This document shows, piece by piece, positions 24,818-37,800 of a stretch of 64,000 nt of DNA. Every line of letters begins with the position of its first letter. Position 1 is the first letter of the stretch. The stretch lies in assembly GCA_943737045.1 (NCBI GenBank), contig CALSFV010000031.1:868001-932000 (forward strand), read 5' to 3'. Below the pieces are notes generated by a model. It searched no databases and was not told the DNA's origin. It saw nothing but the letters and a program-made list of their open reading frames with translations. The position numbers and the translations under genes were made by a program. This stretch comes from Parapristionchus giblindavisi (lineage: Eukaryota; Nematoda; Chromadorea; Rhabditida; Diplogasteridae).

Positions 24818-27800
24818 ATGTCTGAACCATCCAAAACTTCTCCTAAGGTATCATTATCTACAGAGAATTGATTATACATAACAACTTCGTAGTTGTCAAG
24901 ATGAATGACGTTGTTTTTGCGATCATATATTTTTATCCATGAAAAGTATTCGTTAAAATCATGTCCGTCATCTTGATATCTCATCAAAGAAATCGATATT
25001 GGTTATTACAAAAGTAATAATTATTAAGTCAAAATCCATATAATGGCGCACTAAAAAATAGTGGAAAACGGAAAATGGCGACTTTCCGGGGTCTAAAAAA
25101 GTACACTATAAAACCGAAAATGGAAACTCGAAATTTGAATTCGCGGGCGCGAATAAGGCGCGGGAATTCAAATTCTGACTTTCTAGCTGCGATTTTCTGC
25201 GGTTATAAAACTTATATAAAGCCGAAATTTCATTTTTCGACCTTTATGAAGCGTAGGAACTTAATTCCTACTTAACATCCTTTTTAAACCGCAGAAAACC
25301 GCATTTGGATTGCCAGAATTTGAATTCCCGCACCTTTTTTCGCGCCCGCGAATTCAAATTTTCGAGTTTCCAGGTGCTTTTTTAGACCCTGGAAAGTCGC
25401 CATTTTCCGTTTTCCACTATTTTTTAGTGCGCCATTAGATTAATAAAAAATTACTGGATTTCCGAAATAAAATACTAGATTTCCGAAAATATTGAATTAA
25501 AATATTCTTGTTGCAGTTGGAGGAATTGGCGTATGAAATGCCAGAGGAACGACGTCTATTAAGAGAACCACCAGAGATTAAAATAGAAGAACATAAAGAT
25601 GAAGATATTGATGAAGAAGATGAAGAAGAAATCGATATTGATGAGGTCACAATAATTAGTAGTATTAATCCTATATATTATATACTGAAAAACATATAAA
25701 GAAAATTTTAAAAAAAATACTGTCTAGAATAATAATATCTTTATTATGCTGGTACATAATGAACAATACATAGGACACAAACAAGAAAAATGGTTGGATA
25801 CATAATTTACTATGCCACAACGGGGCAGCATAAGTATAGTAGTGGAAAACGAAAAAGTTAAGTTAAGAAGAAGAGCTACATATAATTGATCTAATAGAAT
25901 TACTAAACGATTTTGGATTAGGACATATAATCGAGCTATTGGGAAGAGAGTTCCAAACGTTTACAATACGGTTTGAGAGAAACGAGTGGATCTACAAGGG
26001 TGTCGATGAATACGAATAACTAGTCAGAAATGTATGAATATTGTTATGAATAAAGAATATCTCCATCATCTCTGATTCTTCCTCTGAGGAACAATCATTT
26101 CAAATATTAGAGAGTGAGAAAAAAAGAATATTTGTTTATAAAATGGAGATGTTCAGTTAGGAGAAGACGATGATCCCAAAAGAAGTAAAGAAGGAAATGG
26201 ACAGAAGAGGAAAGAATCATATCATCTAACAGTTGGAGGTCATGGATTAAGGAAAAGTCTTTCATTAACATCCATATCAAGTAGAGTTAAGGAAAGGGCT
26301 CATCGATTGAAAAGTTAGTTTATTCCTCTTTTTACGCGATGCTACACTACACTATCGAATATATCACATTTGATGACATAAGTGGCTTGAAGTTTGAGTA
26401 ATAGAAAAATAAACATTTTAATCAAAAAAGATCAAAAACAATCTACAATATATGATACATATTTCACAAGGGGATCTAGAGATCATTAATGTTTATCAAA
26501 TCCTACCTGTATTTACATAAAGAATCGGTCCCGTTGTATTATATTTCACAATAATTCCTTGGTCGTTCATCATACACTTTCTCCATACTCATAGACATTT
26601 CTTCTCTTATGAAATCCACCCTCAATATTACTACGTAGGATAGAGAGGATGATTAAGAAAGAGTTCAAAAGAATATCGGAGAAGTCAAATGAGCATTTCT
26701 TCATAAAGATGAATTATTGAAAATTTTTCTTTGGGATATTCTAATAAAATTATTTATCACATGTGAACTAGCTCTCTCCCTCATCATTTCTTACTTCTTG
26801 ATCTCTAAAGCGGACTTGTAACATTATCCAATTTTCAAGAATTCATTTTCACAATTCGATCTCTGAGAATATAGATGACTAAGCACGAAATATTCCAGTA
26901 ATTTGTGAGTAGTCTCTAGCGCAAACACGCCACATTTCCTGTGTGTTGGAAATAAGAGATAGTAGGGAAAGAGAAGGGAGTAGCAATAGTAAGTAAAGAA
27001 ATTCATGGTTCTCACTGGTTTACATTTATTATATTGAAACCCTAAACTGTAAGCTCAAGCTCAGTCTGTGATCTGCAGATGCTGACCAGGTATACTGTAG
27101 GGATGCATGATATTTTTTACAGTTTTACAGTTTAACGACATTTATCAAGCACAGAACCATAGGGGAGGGAATGGTTGTCACTAAACGACTGATTAGTCTG
27201 GGCGTACTGAGCTCCCATACAAGGGGTATTTCTATCTTAAATAATTCTTCGTTCTTCTTCTTGTGATTAGCTACTGAAGACGTTATTCAGAATCAAAGCC
27301 GCTACACTTCATCCTTTTCGAGTAGTGAATCATGAAAGAGAATTCAGAAAATAGATATAGATAGCCCACGAAGTCCTCGCTCAATACTTCGTCAGCAAGT
27401 GCTTGTTGGATAGGCATACAACTCCAGACTTGACTATGGTCTTCTATGAGGGGATCCTTTTACGTTGTTGAAAACTATGATGTTCTATGATGCATGATAT
27501 ATCATAGAACATCATAGTTTTCATCATAGTTCATCATAGTTTTTTTAAAGGAAAAAATGTTCATAAGCTAACAAAAAATAGAAGAACCTTACTATAATAA
27601 TTCCAGTGAAAAAATACATTTGAGATCATTCAAAGATAGCTCTTAATTATTATAATATCTACCAAACTCTTACTTTATAGACAATCAACTAGCAGGAGTT
27701 ATCTTCTTCCTTGTCATAGGATTAATATGTTCCGTATCGTCTTATTTGATGTCTGTCTATGCTGCACAATTAAACAAGGAATTAATTGAGATATCAGTTA

Positions 27801-28792
27801 AGAATCAGAATGTATTGCTCAAAAAGTTGAAGAGCGGTGAGTATTTCTTTTATTGACAAAGAGCATTGAAAGAAAATGCTACCTTGTCAATACAGTAATA
27901 TTTTCCTAACTAGAGTGTCCCTTGAAGCAAGAATTCTTGCAGCCCTAGCAGAAGGTCCTTCTAAATATCTTATTGGAGCTCTCAACTTTGGTGGTCGAAT
28001 GCTTTCATCGATAGGAACTGTTATGCTCGTACAGGTTCATTATTTTCATTTGCCATCTTCTGACGCAAAAAGCTCGAGTTTTCATTACACAATCTTTAGA
28101 TAATTGAAATTTTGATCGAGAAGAATCTAATTGAACATTGAAGGTAATAGTGACATATGTGAAGAGACGTCGATATAATCTTGTATTGAGAAGTGCTGCA
28201 GGAGAAGCTGATCAGGTACAGTCTTTTATTTATCCAAACAGATAAAAAATGATGGTAATCAATGATTGATTGACACTGATGTTGACACCAAATAGAATAG
28301 TCTGCACTTGCCTGACTTTATGCACTCGTTTTGCGTTGCAAACTGTGCCGAGTATTAAAAGTGATCCATTGTTATTAGTGCGATGTAGAATTATGAACCA
28401 ACAATAAGAGGGCAATTGACTAAATAAACATTCAGGTTGTCGGTGAGGTTCACACCGGTGTCACGGATGCCGCTGGCGAAATGATTATGAGCTGTATTCA
28501 GGTTTCTTTTTACTTACACAGATTTTTAGAAACTGTCTACTACAACCAAACACAGGATCAAACGTTCTCTGTATTTTGTCAGAATTCATTAGAATATCGA
28601 TAGAATGTGATATTTTGAGACGATCGTTGTACTGTTTTCTCTCTCTAGCTACTTTTCTTTTCTCTATGTCCATGTTCTCTGCAATTGAGGGTAAAAATAC
28701 TGCATTTTTGTAGAGAAATGGAAATGTTTGGATGTTTGGATGATTTTCACTGGTAAAATTTGTTTACTGAATATTTACAGGCTTTTTCATGA
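24818..28792 (+). CDS. Unrecognised single-span membrane protein
   Basis: Eight exons: 24818-24847, 25517-25645, 26157-26313, 27681-27836, 27916-28034, 28144-28215, 28436-28501, 28781-28792. They total 741 nt, or 246 residues, and all phases agree. Domain order: a short N-terminus (MSEPSKTSPK); a Glu/Asp-rich segment (about 35-58); a basic Ser-rich stretch (about 65-105); one membrane helix, GVIFFLVIGLICSVSSYLMS (about 112-131); then a region with coiled-coil-like KELIEISVKNQNVLLKKLKS and a mildly hydrophobic, Gly-rich part. There is no signal peptide, so a signal-anchor type II topology is likely. An acceptor at 24780 just before the start would suit 5' UTR splicing or trans-splicing. I recognise no family and infer no function. 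Confidence 0.65.
25041..25436. mobile_element. MITE, TGGCGCACTAAAAA family, copy 1
   Basis: Inverted repeats begin TAATGGCGCACTAAAAAATA and end in the complement, with TAA/TTA at the outer edge. GC-rich inner words (GAATTCGCGGGCGCGAA) pair across the centre. It lies in intron 1 of the single-span membrane protein gene. A second copy is at 46494-46844. Confidence 0.85.
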
Positions 28793-31700
28793 AGTCATTC
28801 TTCTTCTTCTTATATATTCTCTTCATATTTGGTGATATTCATCCCAGTTGATGCTTTCTACGTTCCGGTTTCCCTTGATCTTACTCGCACTAAAAATCCC
28901 GCTGTGCCCTGTGATTTAACAGATCGCTTTTAAATGAGTATTTAATATTTTTATTAAACTAGTAAAGATTTATCAAATTTATTTATTCAAATGCTTGTAT
29001 TTCAAAGTTACATTATGATACACTTATTATTCAAACTATTTATTCTATAAATGCATGAATTATGGGAACATGAATAGAAATATATCACATCATGAACTGA
29101 TATTTCAATCAATACTATTATATGACAACACAAATTCCTAACTGGAATAATAAGATGTAATTCATCCGTTGTCAATTGTTCATACAGCAATACCGGTTAT
29201 GATTGATTTGTTGATAAAGCAAGGTAGGGTTTGGGTGATTAACCGAGATCATATGGTAGAGAAATCGCTCGCTAATATTTCCTCTAATCGACGGACAGGT
29301 AGATTTCTACAAGGTAAACAATTATTAATATCATTGGGGAATTGGTTAGCATTATATCAGAAACAAAGTCAAAATGATATTAAAGGTGGTGTCCCACGAA
29401 TATTTTCGTGAATAAACTGTGAAGACAGGATGGTAGCAAAAGGCATATAAGTCACCACATACTATTTCTTTTGTAATGATTCTGCGTATTGATTGACTTA
29501 ATAACGATTGAACTATGTTCAATAGTGCACGGAATGGAGAAAGAGAGATGGGAAGGGGCCTAATGAGAGGGCAAAGGTTGAGTGCCGGTCGCAAACACAC
29601 TTTTTACTTACAGTATATGTATGAGGGGGCTCATTCCCATCGTGGTAGGAGCCAATGATTCTTTTCGTGGTTCCCCATCTTTAACCGTCATGTTTTCACA
29701 AACTAGTTTTGACAATGAGTGGTAGAAATATGATGAATATTAATTATGAAGGAAATTACTTTCGTAATTGTATTTTTATAAACGTGCATTAGGCATCGTA
29801 CAGAGATGAATAAACAGAGCACTGAGAAAATAGTTCCTGTTGATGGTTTAACTAACAAGTTCTCTGTGTGCTTATTTACTATCTCGATCAAATAAGTAAA
29901 CACTCACCATATCCCATCATCTTGAGTGTTGTATACGTGACCATACAAGATTGGAATATTATACAAATCAATGTAGGTAGATGATTCCATGATATAAGGA
30001 GTAGTCCCTGTAATTCAATTTTTCATATCCACAAACTATATTCTTTTTATACGCCACGGTTCACAAAACTACAAGTTAAATTCGTAGACACTTTTTGCTG
30101 TTTTGTGAAGTAAAACTTGAACGTTTATTAAGCCTACATCAGATTCATCAACATGCATGTTTATTTTGATTTTATTACTTTGTTTATCTCTTTCATTTTA
30201 GTTTGATCTAAGAGATCGAAATAGAGCAGTGAGACAACTTTGATCGTTGTCTGAGTTTTTAGTCATCATTTTTCTCAGTAGACTAGTGAACACGCCCAGG
30301 TGAATTTCTCAGTACATTCACTACATTCAGTTTTGTTCGCAGTCATTAGACATCAGCATCAGTTTGATAACTACACGAAAAGGTAAATAAATAGTCAAAG
30401 GTATAGTCAATTCTTTCTCTATTTCCTGGCAACGAGGAGAAAAAAAACCAAATGAAGATACGGTAATCTCCCCGTTATACTTTATTATAAATTTAATGAC
30501 CACGTGTTCTACAAAGAAGTAAAGTAAATCAAACTTAGTAAATCAAAATAAAGTGTAAAGGATAGACAAGCGTATCATCTAAATACGATGAAAACAGTTA
30601 GGGCATTCTATATATCGATTGCTGAAAACAACTGAATTACCTATTTATTGACGATTCCCTGTTTACGTACAAAAATACAAAAATACTAAAGAAAAAAAAT
30701 GATATATTGGGTGAAAATCAAAACGATTTGTATACTTATATGTACAATATGCGCAACATTTCAAGTTAATCAATTTCGGTCAAGAAATCGTCTTTCTTTA
30801 TTTTATGACCAAACTATGGGCAGTTTGGTTGATATTGAGCGAACAAAGCAATTAAATTACACTACTATTCTCTCATTCAAGCAATCGATCACGATATGAT
30901 AGTTTTTTTCTATCAAATGTAAATACTCTTTTGGTATTAACAAGAAACTTCGACAAACGAAAGCATGGCATGAATAGGAGATAAGTTGTTGTATAATAGA
31001 AAATAAAAGTGATACCTCAAAGAACATTTGTGCTAGAGGATGTGATTGGGCAGCTGTGAGGATTGAAAAAGGAAGGGAGCAAATGAAGAGAAGAAAGGAC
31101 AATGCCATCGATACTAAAAGAATAATAAGAATAATAAAGATGATCGTGTGATGAAAAGGAAGATTAAGATTAAAAGAGATCGGAAGTGTTAGACGGAGAA
31201 ATACACCGACAGATAAAAAATCTAGTATGCATATTAAAATTTCATCAAAATAGAATACAGTAAGACTTATAAAAGTATGGCAGTAATACGAACATGTTTC
31301 GATGAATGTATGATAGATAAGCTAAGTTTTCCTTCCTCAGAAAGTAAATGAAGTCACTCAGACAGAAACTCGTATATATAGGGGGGGGGGTGTATGTGTG
31401 GGATGCAGCGAATTGTGCAAACGTGAGGAATATCAAAATAGATATCACATGGGCCATTAAGTGATAAAACGTTATCATGAAATAAACGAGATAAGATGGA
31501 GAACATAGCAACATGGTCGATATCTGATTAGTCTCATAATTGCATCTGATATGTTTCTACATTATCATTCCAATGAATAAGTATTTTATGTTAATGCTTC
31601 AATTTCATTCAAAATCATCTAAATTGTCCACAGTCTCGTAGACAAAGAACGTGATCTCATTGTCAGTGTGAAAAATTTGAAATGAATTTGATGCATCGTT

Positions 31701-32146
31701 CAGTAGCTTTCTCGAATTAATAATGCTGCCCAAATAAAGTGCGATACAATTTCATCAGCGATCAAGATACGCGTGCGATAGAGACAAAGTACTCTAAATA
31801 GGCGTTGTTTAAGAGATCTAAGTCGATACGAAAACTTCTAGACCACTTTCAACGTGTTTTATACGACGAACTTCAAAGTATGCTCCGCCCCATATTTATA
31901 TAATAGAATCGTCTCCCCTATCAATATTTACGTTCATAAAAAGATTATTTTATTATCGACTGCCTGTGGAACCCGTTGATTATGTCATCGATGATAAGTA
32001 CATAGTACTAAAAATAGCGATTCTCGAAGGAAAGATGAGTAAGAGCGTACTTTGGTCTATTTTATTCGTGATCTTTATTGAACAGAGCGAAGAAAACAAG
32101 ATAGAACAGAGAACGAAAGGGTAAATACGATGAGATAAGGAATTGT
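28793..32146. other. Intergenic stretch, no gene seen
   Basis: AT-rich DNA between two convergent genes. Short frames are scattered, but none has splice or family support. A 3' end for the upstream gene is expected shortly after 28792. The only structured feature found is the element at 29380-29694. Confidence 0.4.
29380..29694. mobile_element. CTTTAA-ended palindromic element
   Basis: The left end TTAAAGGTGGTGTCCCACGA mirrors the right end CGTGGTTCCCCATCTTTAA with a few mismatches. The ends resemble those at 55668-56018. No open frame. Confidence 0.55.
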
Positions 32147-34108
32147 TTATTCATTGAGTGCATCCATAGCTGTTAGAAGTTCCTTACGAACTGACCACTT
32201 TTGCTGAAAATGAAGTTAATGATTATTATAGTATTGTAGACTGACAAACATGTTTCAGTAATGCATCATTTCTATTTTCAGATGATTATTATGTAGAGTC
32301 TACTGTTGTTTCGTTGCTCGATAATGTTATCTCTTGCATATTTGCTCCTAATCCCCCCACACGTGACTTCGTGAGCCTTTCACCTATCTCGTGGCCTTTT
32401 CGACTTCCCTCTCACGTTTCGTTGATCGTAAAACGAGATATAAGAGTACGAGATAGTCACAAATAGAAAATACAAGTAGAAATATGTTATATTGTCTTGT
32501 AGCATGTTCCAAAAGGACATTTACAAATATACGGCCTTGTAGCATGTGCCAACAAAGATCTTCCCACAAAAAAACAACACTACTTACTTCAATTCATTCA
32601 TTTTTTCAGTATTCTAACAGTTGGGAATTCAATATATCATAAACTGACCTTTTTGAATAATTTGTCCATCTGATTGTCAGCCTCTTTTTGTGTTAATGAA
32701 GTGTCCTGTGCAATACCGCGTAGGGCGGCATCTGCCTTTTGAGCGGATGGTGATAGAAGAAGAATGATCTGAATATTTTGCATTATTATACATAGATAAA
32801 ATCTTTTATTAGATTATAGATCATTGAGTGCTAAAGTTTGTATCCCTTTATTTTCTCCCGAATTGTCAATACACACAGAATATATTCATTCTTGTACAAG
32901 AAATGGGAAATTCTAGCAAATGATGATTGATTATGATTGATAATATCTTCACCCCTGGTTGTTGTTATTGATATGTTAATGATTCATAAACACAACTCTG
33001 ACACTCTCACACAGAAGTGTTTGTGTGATATCCTTGGTATGATTAATTAGACTTATGAGAGAAAAAAAGCACATTCATATTGTGGAAACATTTGTTTACC
33101 AGTGAAAGAATAATATGTCAGAAGTTAAAGAATATTTCGATAAATGTTAAATTGTATTCTACTTATAGAAACCTGATCAGCGGCCTGGTCCCTTGCCAAT
33201 GCTTGCGCTTTAACACTTTCTACGTATTCGTTGAATGCGTTCTGTAAGAGGAATCGGATTATTTTTTTTTCAATCGAGTAATGATCTACTCGCAACTTCT
33301 ATCGATTACTATTCAATAGATCACGATCTCTTCATTGTACAAAATCTTTATTCGTTTTATTTGTGCATGAGAGTACTACGTATGTACATAGCAAAGATAT
33401 AGGTGATAAAGATCTTTAAAATGAGTGTGCTCAAGAAATGTGTTCATCTGAGATACAATTTATCATCTATAACTTACAAGGATTGGTTCTCCATTCTTAG
33501 TGGCCCAAGCCAAGAGTGCCTGATAGTGATATGAACGATATTATGATTGATTATTATAATGATTTCACAATGGATTTTTATGAATTTATAATCTCTTTAA
33601 TACGTCACTCCTTTGACGATGTATGTATCACACAAAATTTGTTTATTAATATAAGGTATTACATGGAAACAATATTGCAGTTTATATCAACTGCGGCTGC
33701 ATTACAAGACCATATTTTGCTCTCTACTATCATTTGATCATCTCACCTTTGCCTTCGTAGCTCTAACAATGTTATCATTCGTCTCGATATCTACATATTC
33801 CTTCTTGGCAGTATCAGATGCATACGTGAGGAACTGAGGCGCTGGAGCGGATCCTCTCGGTGCTTTCGTTGTTGCGGCTGCTATGAATTTATTATATCTT
33901 CATTTTTTGAATTCAGACCTCGGAAACAAAAAAATAGAGCAATTATATTTTTATCGAATATTTGTTTGAATGGTATAATGCCATAGATTATCTTGGACAT
34001 GATAACAATTATACGCAATATCATAATATTGATCGATGATATGGACTCACCATTCTTCGATGCATAACAAATTCCAAATAACAGTGAAAGCAATACGATG
34101 TGCTTCAT
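32147..34108 (-). CDS. Secreted SXP/RAL-2 family (DUF148) protein
   Basis: Six exons read on the minus strand: 34051-34108, 33747-33880, 33478-33519, 33173-33241, 32649-32768, 32147-32203. They total 480 nt, or 159 residues, typical of the family. A signal peptide (MKHIVLLSLLFGICYA) is followed by a mature helical protein. The DUF148 pattern is visible: KALLAWATKNGEPI, then NAFNEYVESVKAQ, then ILLLSPSAQKADAALRGIAQ, then DTSLTQKEADNQMDKLF. SXP/RAL-2 proteins are small, secreted and nematode-restricted; some are known as parasite antigens (for example the Ani s 5 group). Their role in the worm is unsettled; ligand or metal binding has been suggested for some. No cysteine lies in the mature part. 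The first ATG directly precedes the signal peptide. Confidence 0.85.
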
Positions 34109-34803
34109 ATTCAGTATGAGTGAATCTGTAGACTAAACGAATTGTGTGAGATAAACGAATATATCAAATCCGATTACATACCATTCACGATTATCTATCA
34201 CTGTGAATCATTACTCTGTACATAAAAACAAAGAACACGTCATAACACAAAAAGGATTTCCAAATCTATGTAATTCCAGGTGAGAGGGGATATATCGCTG
34301 TATAAAGCGTATGAAAACTATGTCTGTTGATTCAAAACTTTTCCTTTGTTCAGTAACAGCGGTTTTTCTTACATTTCATATTATATTTTTATATTTATAT
34401 TATTCATTTCATTTACATGTATCATGTATTTATATGTATAATGTTCTATGATGTAAGATTTATTCACGATTGCTGATACATAAATTTGTCGAGAAAATAA
34501 TAACATGCATAAGAAAACGAAATTGAAAATATATGCATTACCTTTCATTAAAAATGGAATTAGTAAACATCATTGCGAAATAAGATTAACGACTGACGAA
34601 AAATTACGTGACTTAAATTATAATAAAATTTTTGTAGTTTTAAAAGACAAATAAAATTGAAAGAAATGAATGAGTAATCATGAATCACTGGATGGTCATT
34701 TGGGTAATCGGAATGGAGATTCTGTCAAGATGATTGATTATGATGATAAAGCTTGAATTATGCAAGGTTGTGGTAGGTAATGAGATCCGATTACTGTAGA
34801 TTA

Positions 34804-37800
34804 TCACATCAAAAAGGCACGAAGGGCAATCATGATCCCTCCAGTGATGGGAGGAATTACCATGATCTTAAAAATACATTAATAAATTATTTATTTTTTT
34901 AAATAAAAATGAAACCAATTTCGACACAATCATATTGATAGTATGTTCCTTATAAACGAAATTAACGCACAGCATTGGCTACCCAAGGTGTCAGTTTGAG
35001 ACACTTATAGATGGTTACAGTCGTATTACTGTATTGATGACGTTGAACCATTGATTGAGTCTTTTGAACTGTCTGTAAATATACAACAATTGGTCACAGT
35101 ATCTATACTATAAATCCCCCTTCCCTCTAGATATCTTTCGGTGAGTATTAAATCATTATAGCTTCGGATATATAAAATGATAATTGTATCGAAAGGTACC
35201 AGTAGATCTCCATTCCATATTTGTTTATCGTTCATGAGAATTTCAGTGGTCCTATTGTGCTGGAAATAGACACTTTCAACATACTTCCATTAACAAGGGG
35301 ATGGTCGCAACTGGTCCTGGCCATATGAGATGGCAATAACATTTCTAGGATCAGTTTTCGATGCTGATTACGAATCCGTTTTCAGAAAGTGCCTAATCGA
35401 CCTGATTTTCGAGAAAATCGGTATTGAAATTTGGCTTGTTAATTCGAAAATTCGAGTAGTTTCCCTCAGAAACTATTTGGATTGCATCGGAAAGATCCGG
35501 TGATGAAAGCTAGACTACTACGAGAGTTTATAGATGAGTTCACCAGCCCACCCGGACGGTTTGCGCAGGAAACCACACGAATTTCCGAATTAAAATACCG
35601 ATTTTCTCGAAAATTAGATCGATTAGGCACTTTCTGAAAACGGATTCGTAATCAGCATCGAAAACTGATAATAATCATGTTATTGCCATCTCATATGGCC
35701 AGGACCAGTTGCGACCATCCCCTTGTAAGAATATCATTGCCACAAAAATTTGTTTATATGTTTATAAACTGACTCTTTTCTGTAGATTGGCTGGTTGAAT
35801 AAGAACAACGACTAGAATTGCAATTGATACGATAGTCCAAAATACCACACCTGCAATTAGTCTACCACTTATTCTTTTTAATTTACTTTTAATAATTTTT
35901 TATCTGACAAAATGATCTTACAGAGATTAGAGAGTAAGCTGATTTCTCCCTTGAATGCAAGTGACAAGAACATTGACATGGCATGAGAAACAACTCCTCC
36001 TTTGACACACAGCTGAATATGTGCAAATCACAATTGTGAGGAGGTAAACGCTCCCAATCATAATTTTGATCATCTCATCAAGAAATACCACCAAAAAGGA
36101 GAATTCAAATTTGCTTAATTTTTGTCTTTAATAAATTCATGCTTAGTTTTATGGGGTACTCACCGTAGCATAAGCACCCATATGTTTGGAAAGAGTACGA
36201 GTAAGTGAGAGCACTGCTTGTTGTCTATTTCCAAAATCATCTAGTCGCTCCTAAAAAGTCTGAATAGATATTTAGAATGATTTCAAAATACAAACCTTGA
36301 GTGTATTTACATCAGACGACTCTTTCAGATCCTTGTTCAATTCTTCTACCTGTAATATAATCATTTTGAAAGGAGAATAGACTCTTTAGTTTTATTTTAT
36401 TCTTTTTTCCTGTTAGCGAAAGAACTGTGGTATATGTTTATAATAGCCGTTTCAAATTATTGTGGGGCCAATAATTTGGTCAATGTTTAATAGATAAGTA
36501 CCTGTTCAATTACGATACTATGTAGTGTTCCGTAAATGCTCAATCCAAGAGCGCAGACAATTCCGAACCAAAAGTGAATTATCGGTTCACCCTGGCATAA
36601 TTCATCCAATCGCCAATCAATCCAACTTAAATTATGAGATATTTCATATTTACTCGAAAATATCATTTATTGCAATGAAAAACTCTCATTTCCCAATAAA
36701 TCTCTATGACCGGTATTCAAATTTTCGAACATTTTTCACCTTTCATTAACAACCATGACATGTCCTCGATGTTGAGCATATTTGATATCGGTGATTAGTG
36801 CAACTCCTCCATATGCGATGAATGAAAGGATACAAAGAACAGTCCGACTTTTCGGCCAAGTTGGAGCATTTTGAACCTATAAAAGATGAATATTCAGACT
36901 CGACTCTGCTAAGACTGGCGTTAAACTATTTGAGAATAATCGATACCTGTCCAATGAAAACAGCAGTTTCTCCATTATTTCCATTGGACATATCCGTTGT
37001 CTTCTTCTCTGATTGTTTGACACAATCCAACCATCCATTATAGAAATCAAGGAAGAAAAGAGAACGAGTCCATAGGGTTAGACCAAGAGCTGAACCAAAG
37101 GCGAATACACTAAGGAATGTTATGACGAACATTTCACCCCAATGCCATGTTAGTACCTGGAACAAATCACAGATTTATAATATATTATCACATTTAGTGG
37201 TTAGAAAGAGGAAGAGGTCATTTAAAGGTCTTTTCCAATTGTATCGTAATGCATCGTTACATTCACCTGACGCCCCTACGCCGTCACGTAAAAAACGTTA
37301 CATTTGGCGACGCACGCGTAGACGTTAATTTTGGAGTGTGTTGGGTCCCAAGTGGAAAACCCTGATTGATATCAGGGGTACGGTAGGAAGTTACCGTAAC
37401 CATCAATCAATAATGGTTGGCTACCGTAACCTTTTACCGTACCCCTGATGACATTCAGGGTTTTCCACTTGAGACCCAACACACTCTTCAATTTTTTTAC
37501 GTGACGGCGTAAGCGCGTCAGGCAAATGTAACGATGCATAACAATAGAAAGCAAAATGGTTGTTAGAGAAGAATTAGGTACTGTAATGAGAAAATATTGA
37601 CCGTATAAAATACACTTGTTTATTTGGTACGAGAGTAGCCAACCACTGCCACAATGAATTTCTATGGTTAGAGAGATTGCACCGGTGAGAGAGTAGGTAG
37701 ATCAGAGAGAGCGAGGAAGGAAAGGAGGAAAGAGTGGGGAGTTAATCGATAGTTCTTCCTCTGTTTAGCAGCAGTAGCAATGCAATTATGCAAGTACATT

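Noticed and set aside
25435..25650. Ser/Ile-rich minus-strand frame
   Set aside because: Antisense shadow of the acidic exon of the single-span membrane protein gene.
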